Assembly (NCBI RefSeq): GCF_001625215.2
Contig: NC_030381.2
Coordinates: 38,438,689-38,502,688 of the forward strand
DNA from: Daucus carota subsp. sativus
Lineage: Eukaryota > Streptophyta > Magnoliopsida > Apiales > Apiaceae
Length of the DNA: 64,000 nucleotides
Direction of reading: 5' to 3'
In this document: positions 47,195 through 57,664 of the stretch, in pieces
Numbering within the stretch: the first letter of the stretch is position 1
How the letters are laid out: every line of letters begins with the position of its first letter
Position numbers and translations under genes: made by a program
The notes under the pieces: model-generated
Database searches by the model: none
What the model was told of the DNA's origin: nothing
Seen by the model: the letters and a program-made list of their open reading frames with translations, nothing else

Positions 47195-47363
47195 ATCCTT
47201 AATTAAGACACAATTAACGCCCTCATATAAGGCCCAATTAACGCCCTCAATAAAGAGGCACAATTTACGCACTCAATAATTGAGGCACAATTTACGCCCT
47301 TAATAAAGAGGCATAATTAACGAGGCACAATTACCGCCATCAAGTAAGGCACAATTAGCGCGC
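47195..47363. repeat. Minisatellite of about 25-29 bp units
   Basis: Six to seven imperfect units around the core GGCACAATTAACGCCCTCAA, in the sequence that splits the F-box remnant. Confidence 0.85.
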
Positions 47364-48167
47364 TTTCCTTTCTGAAACCGGATCCCGTCCTGAAACCGCC
47401 GTCACCGCCACCATCGGCCACCACCGCTATGCTATCGATCAAGTTGCCTCGTCGTATGCGAAGCGAACAACGAAGCGTATCACATGTAACATGAAAAATC
47501 GCCAGAAACACCAAAAACCAAACAAAACACAGGGATTAAACAAACAAACAAATACACACAAATAAACAAGATTAAAATCAACACCTTTCGCAATTCCATT
47601 GAAAATCATGAGAAATCGAAAGAATATTGTAAATAATTGTAATAGAAGGGCATACCAGTTGAGCCATGAGGAACTCCATAGGATTTGAAAGTCGGAGCAT
47701 GTATTTATGTTGAATTTAGAAACACTAATATTTGCCTATTAAATTTGTTGATTTATTAATTATTAATGAGAATTTACTGGTGCCATAATTGATGGCTTTT
47801 ATTTAGGTCTTGATAATGTTTAAGGAGTTTGTACCATTTTGGGTGGCCATAATTGGTGGCATATATTTTGGACCATTATGGTTGGCATGATTATTGTCCT
47901 TATAAATTTTGTGCGGTAAATTTTGTTCTTGGATTAATAATTAGAATCTATTAATTTTTATACTTTGTGATGCTTGATATTGATTAATTGGATAATTAAA
48001 AAATAAATTAATGTTGATTAAGATATGAATATTGTTTAATCTTTTAGTAAAATATTTAATAAAGAGTAGGACTAATTCTTTTCCTAATAAACATTTAATT
48101 TTTATTTATGTATATTTGTTTTTCATGAAAAAAGATTAGTATGTATTATGATTTTTTTAATATTGTG

Positions 48168-48199
48168 TGTCTAACCAAAGCCCGGGCTTTGGTTAGACA
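48168..48199. repeat. Perfect 32-bp palindrome without spacer
   Basis: Each half reads TGTCTAACCAAAGCCC from the outside in, meeting at CCCGGG. It lies in AT-rich DNA between the two F-box pieces. It could be the hairpin of a transposon end; no CTAG or other terminus follows. Confidence 0.9.
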
Positions 48200-48651
48200 T
48201 TATATCTTTACATAATTGTATTTTTATAAGTTTTATTATTATTTTTATTATTGTTGTACAAGATGTTATATTATCATATTTTTGTTAAGACTTATATGTC
48301 ATAATTGATTTTAGTTTCCCCTCAGACATACTTTTTCTACTTAAATTATCATACTTATGTTTCTCTTTGTTTGCTTTGATTTTCAGGATCATGGAAAGAG
48401 ACTTTATGGGTATTATTATTCAGACTTTAAAATCTTATTATCTAAACTTCCGGAGATATCTTTGCGTATCTTTTGGTTAGATGATAAACTTTATTGGATG
48501 AAAGAAATCCCTATGATACAACTCATCTACGAGTATGTAGACCCTGACAAAAAAAAGAAAAAGAAAGATACGAGTATGTGTTTGATCTCATTCATGAACT
48601 AGCTTCACACAAGCAAATATGGAAAGAGGGTTTTTTCAAAATATGGAGTAT

Positions 48652-50368
48652 ATAATCTAAAACTGAAAAAGATCAAGCATCATAACTAAAGCATAAACCA
48701 GATATAGAAATCAATAAAGGATTGAGAGCAATTGTTTCATATAAGAGACTCAGTACATTTAGAATCCCCTGGTAAGAGAAGTCCTAATTGACAAGTTAAC
48801 CAGGAAGATATTACAAGTTAAATATGCAGAGCAAGTGATCACTCATCCTCTCAAATTCTTTCTTGGCAGCATTATATTGGTCATTGATTGCCTTCAATCC
48901 GAATGAGGTTCCTCCTCGGGTTCCAATTTCCGGAGTTCAGCTTCAGCAGCAGAATGATGAGCCTCTTTGCATTGATCCGTCTCTGCTGTCAGAGCCTCGA
49001 CTCTTGAGGAGTTGTCAATCATCCTGTTCCTTTGTAGGTTCAGGCAGGAGAAGGTCATATGTCTTGGCTTTTTAGAGACCTGTACTCGAACGTGCTCTGG
49101 AAGCACAAACTCAACCTCAGCATTAGGATTCTTTGTTACTAAGGTAGCAAACAATTTCTTCTGTTGCACAGGCACTGGCAGTATATCATTTCTATCACTT
49201 ATACTAAGATCCTTACAGAAATAATTAGCAATAATCATAAGGAATCTTGCATAACAGATGACTTGGTCTCTATTTTGCACTTGGTCAAATTTGTAAGCGA
49301 ATTCATCAAGCAATAGTCTGCCAATGTCAATTCTCTTGCCGTACAAAAGGCTATACGCAATTCTCAGAGCAAAAAGAATTATGCTATCAAAGGAAGCATA
49401 TTTTCCCGTGAAAACCTTACTCAGAGTGACAAAGAAGTACGCCCACTCCTTCCTAAAATGCTTCCTATTAATTCGACCCAAAGGATCCGCCGCATAATTG
49501 ATAGCTTTTAACATGGAAATAATCTCACCACCGTTAGGTATGGTTTTAAAGTTGGAATTAGGAAAATGCAGTGCTTCATTGATCACGGAAGGAGTCGAGA
49601 CACAAGAATTACCTTTGATTGTGAAATTTATTTCACCACTTGGGCTGCACATTTCTTGAACAATTTCTGCATAGATCGTAGGGCTTGTAGTGAGTGCATA
49701 GCTGACTGGAGAGATTCTCAAGAAAGCCATCAGGGGATAAAAGTCTGCATGCACTGATTCATTCTCGAAAAAAGCAACATGATTTGTGGTGGCATATGCC
49801 ACTTTGGCTGATGGACTCAAGTCTTTGGACAGTTTATTGGGGGGATTGTTTCATGTACCAAGATTTTATCAGAAGGCTCGAAAATCTCTTGGGGGTTGAA
49901 TTTGAGAAGGAATGAGAGGATCTTAGCAAAAGAAATCGCTCAGACCAAAGATGGCTGTGTACATTTCATCTGCTACATATGCTATTTAAATAAGGATTCT
50001 CATGGCCGTTTCATTACAAAAATTTAATGGGGTCGAGAATTGGAATTGAATTTTTTAATTAGTCTGTTGAATGAAATCTTATCATATTAAATGATATCTA
50101 ATTGATTATGCAAGGTTGCATTCAATTGAGATTTTAATAGATTATACCGTATCTATAAATTTCAACTGAAATTAAATGATATCTTATCGACTATCCAAAG
50201 TTGTATTTGATTTTGAATTTATGCGATTTCTACATAAAATTTCGCAAAGTTGATACGGATTCAAAATCTCATGGATTTTGGTGAGATTTCAAAAATCTAA
50301 AAAACACTTAACAATTTCGCAAAATTTATCATTATATGAAGTTGAAAACAATCCATCAACAACTGAAT
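48652..50368. repeat. Duplicated block, copy 2 (partner at 43844-45767)
   Basis: Same content and orientation as copy 1, with scattered substitutions and small indels and without the internal tandem duplications. It begins about 50 bp after the end of the F-box remnant. Confidence 0.9.
48894..49820 (-). CDS. Retroelement-associated ORF, copy 2 (function unknown)
   Basis: A frame of at least 308 codons, nearly identical to copy 1; I count roughly a dozen amino-acid differences (for example MCSPSGE for MCGPSGE, KYASFDSIILFALR for KYGSFDRINIFVLR). The long frame starts only at a TTG; no ATG in frame is close upstream. A one-base difference in a G run near 49836-49845 (six G here, seven in copy 1) puts the upstream part out of frame. 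As in copy 1, no known catalytic motif is visible and a role cannot be assigned. Confidence 0.5.
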   Translation of the reverse strand: MSPSAKVAYATTNHVAFFENESVHADFYPLMAFLRISPVSYALTTSPTIYAEIVQEMCSPSGEINFTIKGNSCVSTPSVINEALHFPNSNFKTIPNGGEIISMLKAINYAADPLGRINRKHFRKEWAYFFVTLSKVFTGKYASFDSIILFALRIAYSLLYGKRIDIGRLLLDEFAYKFDQVQNRDQVICYARFLMIIANYFCKDLSISDRNDILPVPVQQKKLFATLVTKNPNAEVEFVLPEHVRVQVSKKPRHMTFSCLNLQRNRMIDNSSRVEALTAETDQCKEAHHSAAEAELRKLEPEEEPHSD

Positions 50369-50808
50369 ACTATCAATCAAATAATATCAATCGAATATCA
50401 TTGGATTTTTAAGTATAATTTAAAATCATTATTAAATACAACACGATATTGTTGCATAAAAATCATAATCGAATATCCTAAGATTCTAATACATTTTTTA
50501 ACATTCGAGTTGAATATGACCAGATTTCATAGATGGAAAAAAAAAACTTTCATCATACCAATTAATTACATCCTTCTTAATTTGGTTAAACCAATTTAGT
50601 TATAAAATATTTGATTGGATTAATTTTTATTTAGTATTATAAAATGATTAATGGATAAAATATTGTTAAACTCGATTGTGGCAATTAAAATTCAAATAAT
50701 TCATCATTTTACTCAAAATAATATATACTCTTAAATAAGTCAATTCATAATAACATAAATATAGGGCAAAAGTAACTCTCTGAACTTATATTTTATGACT
50801 AATATATA

Positions 50809-51017
50809 CTCTCTCCGTCCCTCTTAATTCTTTAATATTGAGGGACGAGGGCGTGATACGCACTTTAATGCTTAGTTCTATAACTTTTTTTAACATTAAA
50901 TTTTTGTTCAGATTTTTTTTTTATAGAAAAAAGTCAAAAAATTATGTTTTATAGGCGCATTAAAATGCGTGTCGAGCAGTGAAAAGAAATATTATAAAAT
51001 GAGTGGGACATAGAGAA
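50809..51017. mobile_element. Stowaway/mariner-like MITE
   Basis: Ends CTCTCTCCGTCCCTC (left) and TTCTCTATGTCCCAC (right, read backwards) are inverted and adjoin TA dinucleotides on both sides, as in Stowaway elements. About 210 bp, non-coding. Confidence 0.65.
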
Positions 51018-52329
51018 TATTGTAGAAGATGATACCCTATAATGATTATTTTTTTTGTATTTTTTGGCATTTAAAATTTAAATATTTTGGGATAAGATTA
51101 ACACATATTTTAAAATCCAATTCATTACCTTTAATCCTTCTTTTGGCCTATAGAATAATAAATCAACACGAGTATAATTTGTAGTCAGTCCAAAATTTTG
51201 ATTATGTCCTTTTATAATTCAAGTTCGGAACATGTAGAGTTCTCTTAATCTTACATTTTTAAACAATTTTATACAGTTTAAATTACGAACACATGTGATA
51301 TATTACAAGATAATTAAATATAATTCATAATTAGGTAAAAAATAAGAAAAGGTAAACCTACGAGCATTAACATATTTTAAGATTATAAAAAATTATGAAT
51401 AGATGTATAACTCATAAATACAATTAGTATAATATCTGCTTAACTCTAATGTCCTCTACTCCAAAATAATAATAATCTTTTTTTATAAAAATGAAAAATA
51501 AAAAATATAATTTATAATTATTTAAAAAACAAAAAAACTATATACTCATCCGTACTTCACACGGATTTAAGGTTATAACACAAAAAGTCCATTATTTTCC
51601 TTTTAAATATAATTTATAATTAGTTAAAAATAATAAAAAGAAATTAAAACTACTATTAATAACATATATTAATATTCAAAAATATTTATAGATATAAATT
51701 ATAAAGACAAACAAAAAGTCAAACAAAAAATTTATATAAATAAATATGAATGTGAATGTTTTCTACTCCAAAACCAAACATTATCAAATATTAATAATAG
51801 AAAAACATCCACATATGGGTAATAAAAATATTTATTATTTATACTAAATATTTATAATATAAAAAATATTGTAAAAACTAAAATTTTAAGAGTAGATATA
51901 ATCAGTTAGTTAATATAATTTAATAAAATTTCAATTCATTATTACTAAAACATTAATAAAACGATGTTAATTTAAATTATATAAAATAAATTTAAAATTT
52001 GCACCGCTTAAGGCTGGTTAGCATATATAACAAATGAAAAAGTAGTATCAAATTTTATCTTTTTGAATATTCGACTAAGGGTTTGTTTGGGAATTGGGAG
52101 TGCGGTTACACTTGTGTTATCAGAAAAAGTGCTGTTAGTTTTTTACAAAATTATAGGAGGAACTGCTTTTTCTAAAAATAGTCTTCCAGCTGTTGTTCGG
52201 AAAAATTATTTTTAAATCTAATAAATAATTTTTCACCTGTTTTCGGCAAAAAGCTGTTACAAACATCAACCCAAACAGTACCTAAACATATACCAACAGT
52301 GTGCTAGCTAAGACACGAAGGCTCTTCAA
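51018..52329. other. AT-rich intergenic DNA, no gene seen
   Basis: Very AT-rich spacer (many AATAAA-like and poly(A/T) runs). A hairpin near 51547-51567 (ATCCGTACTTCACACGGAT) is the only structure noted. Confidence 0.5.
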
Positions 52330-52337
52330 CATACAGT

Positions 52338-53030
52338 TAGGGATGGCAACGGGTCGGGTTTTTTGAGATCCAGACCCGATCCATTATATTTTGGTTCGGG
52401 TCGGGTCCGGGTCCAAAAAATGAAGATCCAGATCCGATCCGTTGGGTTTTTTCGGGTTTCGGTTCGGGTTCGGGTCTAATTCGGGTATTTAAAAAATAAA
52501 ATTAAATAAAAATTAAAAATTATATATCTATAAAAGATTTGATTATGGATTTCTTTTAAACTTTAGAATTATAAAAAAGGGAATTACAGGCTTCATTTAG
52601 TACAACAAACACGTGAAACATGTTAGCTCAATTGTATATAATCATTCAACTTATCATTTATATTTTTTTTATTTTTATTGTATTTAAATTTTTTAATGCA
52701 CAATAATTGAGAAAAATAAAATATTGATGAAACGAATATAAATTCTGTATTGCAAATATAAAATCAAGTAAAATGTTAATATTCATACCTAATAATTCAT
52801 AATATTTCAATATATATACTTTACATTTAACATATATGTATCTATATGTGTGTGTGTGTGTGTGTATATGTATGTATGTATGTATGTATATGTGTGTGTG
52901 TGTGTATAATATTTGGTATCGGTTTTTATCGGGTTTTGGGTTTGGATCGGGTTTAAATCGGGTTCGGGTAGACCTAATCGGGTCGGAACGGATCGGGTAT
53001 CCATCGGGTCGGGTAAAACTGCCATCCCCA
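52338..53030. mobile_element. Non-autonomous hAT element (693 bp) with 8-bp target duplication
   Basis: Ends are inverted: TAGGGATGGCA on the left and TGGGGATGGCA on the minus strand at the right. The perfect 8-bp direct repeat CATACAGT flanks it (52330-52337 and 53031-53038), diagnostic of hAT elements. The subterminal regions are packed with GGGTCGGGT/GGTTCGGGT-type repeats on both sides (52350-52490 and 52917-53017). The AT-rich middle carries a TG/TATG microsatellite. No transposase is encoded. Confidence 0.9.
52846..52908. repeat. (TG)n(TATG)n microsatellite
   Basis: Compound microsatellite of TG and TATG units inside the hAT element. Open frames across it are low-complexity artefacts. 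Confidence 0.9.
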
Positions 53031-53060
53031 CATACAGTCATATTCTGGTACAAAAGATTA

Positions 53061-53350
53061 AGAGCATCTCTAATTGGCTCCTTAAACAGGCTCTTAACTC
53101 TAAAATTTAGGAGGATATGAAAAATTAGAGTTCCAATGGGCTCCTAGTAGCTCTTTATAAATTTAAGAGCTTCCTCTCTCTCCTTTCTTTTAAAGAGCAT
53201 CTAGGTGCTCCTAACTTATTTTCATTGAACAAAATAATCACTTCCTTCTATTTTTATTCACTTTTCTCTAATTCTCTCTCTAACTTTTCTCTCAAATAAT
53301 AATAAAATATGAGTTAATAGCAAGTATAAAAAGTATGGTTGGAGTTGTCA
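53061..53350. mobile_element. Possible MITE with GAGCATCTCTAA-type end
   Basis: The left part has AAGAGCATCTCTAATTGGC and the right part GGTTGGAGTTGTCA, which when inverted gives an AACTCCAACC-like end. This pattern is common for plant Harbinger-type MITEs. Ends and target duplication were not established. Confidence 0.3.
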
Positions 53351-53394
53351 CGATATTCAATGTATTAACTTACTAGAAGCCACATATTATACTA

Positions 53395-53586
53395 GGGTTT
53401 GTCTAGTGTGTGCTCATGGGCACATGCTAAGCACGGAAATTTTTGCATTTGGATCATTTTGATTGGTGTGATTGGTGAATTTGCAGGGGATCCACCATTA
53501 TTAAGAAGCAGGAGCCAATGAAAATGATCTAAGCACAAAAATTTCCGCGATTAGCATGTGCCCATGGGCACATCATAGAAAAACCG
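53395..53586. mobile_element. MULE-like MITE family, copy 2 (192 bp), 9-bp target duplication
   Basis: Same structure and length as copy 1 (42849-43040): inverted arms GGGTTTGTCTAGTGTGTGCT and CGGTTTTTCTATGATGTGCC with CATGGGCACATGCTAA. Here a perfect 9-bp direct repeat ATTATACTA flanks it (53386-53394 and 53587-53595), placing the family with Mutator-like elements. Confidence 0.9.
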
Positions 53587-53609
53587 ATTATACTATTATT
53601 CCTTAAAGA

Positions 53610-53935
53610 AAGATCTAAGAGCAAGTCCAAGAGAAGCCCTATAACTTGTCCCAAGTCATAATTTAAGGCATTTGATGAAAAATGTTGATCCAACAATGTC
53701 CAAGTGATGCCTTATATCACTAGGATAACCTCTTCAAGCCTTATTAATAGGGCATCTCTCTCATTGCCCTTTCCTATATTTTAGTATAAAATTTTATATT
53801 CACTCTCTTTCTCTCTCTACTTCACATTGTGCTTTAATGATGAAAGGGAGTCTTTAATAATAAAATATTAAACACATACTAAAAATAAGGCACATTGTTG
53901 GAGTTGAACTTACATAGCGATGTCCTAAATCACTA
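53610..53935. mobile_element. Possible MITE with GAGCAAGTCCAA-type end
   Basis: AAGAGCAAGTCCAAGAGAAGC at the left and TGTTGGAGTTGAACTTAC at the right are rough inverses, and CACTAGGATA occurs in both halves. Boundaries are uncertain. Confidence 0.3.
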
Positions 53936-53939
53936 GGAT

Positions 53940-54882
53940 ATCATATTTTATATTATATTTGTATCAAAATATGGGTTGCCCACCCAACCTTAAACTACAA
54001 TCTTAACCGGAGAATTCTAAATTATAAATAAATTCTTAGAATTTAAATTTAAATTTTTTTATATCACTATTTGTGTGTTCAAAAATAATTTTACATATTT
54101 TTACAAGTTGTGTATGTTCCAAAATAATTTTAAAAACAATATATAAATGTATCAGAACCCTAATTAATACTACTTTAGACTAAGGATAGTAAGCGAAACA
54201 TGACCTTTCGAAATATATAACATGGACAAGCCCGAACAACTTTTACCATCAAATTTGCCATAAAAAATGTGCTCTCAATCAAAAACAGGGTGCATTCGAT
54301 TTAAGTTTTAATTATTTTTATTTATTTACGATTTGAGGTGTATCCCATTATGATTTTTACGAAATATATTAAAATTTTAGAATATTCAGTTAGAACACGA
54401 ACTTGGTTCTATAAAATATTTGAATGATTGATCATGTTCAGCTCGATTATTGTATAACCAAATTCAAATATTTTACCTCAGAAATTTGAATTAGAAGAGT
54501 AATATTTTAGTTTTAAGATAATAAATATATCTATTTGATTTTAAATTATTTAGGATATAAATTTGTAAACTCATTTTGGATTATCAATTTGCAAGATATT
54601 GATGGTTACCCAAGAAAAAACTGAAAAAAGTAAGACATACAAAGCCAACTGATGCAAGAATTAAATCTGCATGTGCCACTGAAGACTAAATAAAAGCAAA
54701 GTGCATTAATGAAAGCAAATAGGCTTACACAAATTCTTGTTTCTTACACACTACTTGCTTGATAACCAAGGCAAGCTAAGAGGACTGGAAATACATAAGC
54801 ACAAATACTTAACCTAAAGATCAATAGGGAGCTCAAAGTTGTGATGCTGAGCTAAGCTTATTTTTGTTTTACAGCCTAATAA
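53940..54882. other. AT-rich intergenic DNA downstream of the first glutaredoxin gene
   Basis: Nothing recognisable. The part nearest 54880 is presumably the 3' UTR of the minus-strand glutaredoxin gene. Confidence 0.45.
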
Positions 54883-55194
54883 TTAAGAAGCCACAGCCTG
54901 ATAAGGCTTGAGCAGAGTGACCAGAGAGCCACTTAAGTGGAGTGACATGACTTCATTGGTTGATCCCACAAGCTTCCCACCTATGAACACTGCTGGAACT
55001 GCAGGTGCATTGCATCCCAGCCTCAACAAGGCCTTCTCCATTTCCCTTCCCTCGGGATCTTTGTCAATTTCATGAACCACAGGCCTCACTAGGAGTTCTC
55101 TGAACAGAATGTCCACAGCATAGCACATGCAGCATGTGCTTTTGCTGAAGATCACTACTCCATTCTCCGAGGCCATTCGTGATATTTTCTCCAT
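54883..55194 (-). CDS. CC-type (ROXY) glutaredoxin with CCMC active site
   Basis: Intronless gene of 103 residues with ATG at 55194. The thioredoxin-fold starts [19 protein letters not shown], with active site CCMC at about residues 22-25. Then come the [16 protein letters not shown] helix, the cis-proline region [16 protein letters not shown], and [18 protein letters not shown]. It carries the LxxLL-like LVTLL used by ROXY proteins to meet TGA transcription factors, but it ends YQAVAS instead of the usual ALWL/AIWL tail. CC-type glutaredoxins exist only in land plants and mostly repress or modulate TGA bZIP factors in development, defence or nitrogen signalling. Whether this one has redox activity or TGA binding is not visible. 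It is the first member of the local glutaredoxin cluster and the only intact one on the minus strand. Confidence 0.95.
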   Translation of the reverse strand: MEKISRMASENGVVIFSKSTCCMCYAVDILFRELLVRPVVHEIDKDPEGREMEKALLRLGCNAPAVPAVFIGGKLVGSTNEVMSLHLSGSLVTLLKPYQAVAS

Positions 55195-55295
55195 CTCAAA
55201 CTCCCTCTGTTCTCGTCAGAACTGAGAAAAAAGAGGAAGTTGTAAGAAGGGTGTGAAGCTTAGGATTGCTTGAATTGGAAGTTCTAAGTGCTCCT

Positions 55296-55304
55296 CTATT
55301 TATA
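55296..55304 (-). promoter_or_regulatory. TATA box of the CCMC glutaredoxin gene
   Basis: TATAAATAG on the minus strand, about 100 bp upstream of the ATG at 55194. Confidence 0.7.
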
Positions 55305-57401
55305 AACAGCCAACAGGGGACTAGTTACTGTAGGGAAGCACATTTTAAAGCCTATGTGCTTTAGTTTGATGCCATAGACTGAAAAAAGTTACTTTTTCAA
55401 GATAGAGAGATACTACTATTCTTTTCCACAGATTGATGAACAAGTTGAAGATAGTAATATATTCTGCAGACCTGTTAGTTTGTCTACGTGATTAAATTGC
55501 AGCCATCCAATTTTTAGTCGATCTGACAGAAATTTTTTAAATTTTGAAGCTCCAACCATTCAAAACCCTTAGCTAAATTATAGTCAATCTCTTCACATTA
55601 GCTAAATTTGTCGAATCTGTCAAGGCCCGTGACAAAGTAGTATATCTACATCCAACCATTGTAGCCAACTCCACTGGAGCACGGCGCCTTACAAGTTCAG
55701 TAAATTTTAGCTCCTCGTTATTTTATATTATTTTAGCCATGCCAATCGGAGATGCTCTTATATACTTTTTATCAGATGAACTGGACTGAACTATGACCAA
55801 AAAGATTGATTCAATTGATTTGTCACATATTGAGACCTAGTGACCATGCTTATTAACAAATGCAGAATTAAGGACCTGAAGACTCTTCATTAAATCATTA
55901 ATAAATGGGAAAAAAACAAAACCAGTCAATTTCAAGCAGATTCTTCTGATCATCTTCTTTTAATATTCTGGAATAGAAAGATTGTGAATGAGATATATAT
56001 CTTTCGGTGGCTCTGCAAGATTCTTGGAGGCATACCACGAACCTGCACGATTGGTTCTCACTGGTGATAAACCAAGTCTGTCTGTCTGCTTGTATTGTTG
56101 TCACCCTCCATGTCCATGAAGTTGCAATAATCCCACTGAAATTGAAAAGTTACAATTTCTCACAACTTAAGCCTTAGAAGCAGTGAGTATTTACCTACAA
56201 CAGGAGAGCAAAGATGCTGTCTTACCGACAATGATATAATTTTAGTACTACACAGACAGTATAGAATGGACTGGCAGTTAACTGTACTATGTAATCAGAG
56301 AGGTTCTATAGATGATTGTAGGCCTACTGATATCTGCTGGAAATCAGCATACTTGGGAGATTACCTTCTTTAAAACATAAATGTTGTGACTACCAATCAA
56401 AGTAGGGGCTCCGATGATAGAGAATCCTCTACCTGATTAGGAGTATAAACAATCAAAGGTTTGATCCTAACAACAACATTAATAATAGAACATCTTTGTT
56501 AACTGTCTTGCTCAATATGAAAGTTTCCAAGCTATCCCTGCACAATAGAAGGGTGACATGGGGGTAGGGAATAAAAGCTAATCACACATGAAATAGGCAT
56601 TTGGTTTTTGCTAGTTGAAAATATGCATTTTACATGAACCAAAAATATATGATGTGCAACAGAGGCCAAAAGGTATATATGCTTTGCATGTTATGTATGT
56701 TTCTATGTGTAATGTATGAGCATAGGGCTGGGGGGGGGGGATCTTTAGCATCATCTTTCAGCAATTACAAGCAAATGGCTCAGCAAAGCAGCTTGAGCCT
56801 GTAACAGCTGCCAAGCCAATTGCCAAGTGATAAACAGTATAATTTTTCCATTTGCAAGAAATCAGACATGCTTCTTGCAAATGGGGCATTCAGCACTGCT
56901 TGGCTGTGCAAATTGATTAAGATAACAAAATGGGTTCGCGAAATTGTATTATCAAGAGAATAAGTTCTATGTCAAAACATGTTTGTTCAATGCTTAAGAA
57001 TAATGCATTGTGAAAACTTTATTCAGTGCTAGTTCACTTTTACTTGGTGTCCCGGTTCTCCAGTGCTTATGAGAACAATCCTGCAATCTGATCATGTGTC
57101 TTGCTTCGAAAATGAAATACCTCTGATCTGTTATTGAACATCCTTAGATAAATATATAAAATAACAAGCAGAGGCAGAAGAAAAGCAACCGGTATATTAC
57201 TAAATTTTGACCCCTGGTAATACGACAAAGTCAATTAGAAAGAAGATAAGATTAAGAAAGTACCAAATATTATCAAAGACCTTGGGAAACCGTATTTAGT
57301 AAGTGATACAAACCTGTCACCAGAGCTGGAAAGAAGAGAAGCCCTTAGTAAAGTTTGTTTTAGCATTTCACTGAAATATCTCTGGTATTATTCTAAGGTG
57401 A
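55305..57401. other. Intergenic DNA within the glutaredoxin cluster
   Basis: About 2.1 kb. A run of 10 G at about 56729-56738 is visible. The minus-strand frame at 55898-56104 is short and matches nothing I know. No further glutaredoxin-like sequence was recognised here. Confidence 0.45.
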
Positions 57402-57664
57402 CTAGAACCAGATAGCTCTGGCTGCAAACAGCTTTTCTTTCGAAGATCCATTTACTTGGAGGGATATGACATCTTTGGCTGAGCCTACATATTTTTTACC
57501 TGTGAGACTGGCTGGGACAGAAGGATTACAGCCTACCTGCTGTAGTTCCCATTCCATTTCCCTCCCATTAATGTCTTGATCAAGCTCATGAATGCCAGCA
57601 CTTGCACATGCAACATGAGCACTTTGTAAAGATCACTGCATGCAAGGTCTCTTACTCTATCCAT
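57402..57664 (-). pseudogene. CC-type glutaredoxin pseudogene
   Basis: On the minus strand, ATG at 57664 starts MDRVRDLA as in typical CC-type glutaredoxins. The frame is then disrupted. The active-site piece AVIFTKCSCCMC is readable in a second frame, and HELDQDINGREMEWELQQVG..NPSVPA..VGSAKDVISLQVNG in another, ending AIWF and a stop at 57402. Compared with the intact neighbours, a few codons are missing after the start and about a dozen after CCMC, with frame changes at both places. It is therefore a dead copy. A TATA-like sequence (CACTATAAATATGG, about 57850-57863, minus strand) still lies upstream. Confidence 0.85.

Larger units (their letters stand above)
46523..48602 (+). pseudogene. 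F-box protein gene remnant, interrupted
   Basis: The frame from ATG 46523 encodes an N-terminal F-box (LPDELISQILIRLPVKSLLR, then YQSVSKTWLLMIKNPSFVKS) followed by the usual HLDSGPNVVYLKFPCP and GSANGIVCVAV segments. It then degenerates after about 46860 into a T-rich run and stops at 46897. A further piece, with an intron acceptor TTTTCAG at 48380-48386, encodes KRLYGYYYSDFKILLSKLPE and FWLDDKLYWMKE (48387-48602) and stops. The central beta-propeller-type region expected of plant F-box proteins is missing, and the 1.5 kb between holds repeats, including a minisatellite. The gene is therefore probably dead. A real intron at 46861-48386 cannot be excluded, but the joined product would still be truncated. 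F-box proteins normally select targets for SCF ubiquitin ligases. Confidence 0.7.

Noticed and set aside
51534..51570. Hairpin ATCCGT..ACGGAT after ACTATATACT, like a Helitron 3' end
   Set aside because: CTAT instead of CTAG and no matching 5' end found; at best a decayed remnant.
52658..53120. Several frames with Tyr/Thr/His or Gly/Ser repeats
   Set aside because: They read the TG/TATG microsatellite and subterminal repeats of the hAT element.
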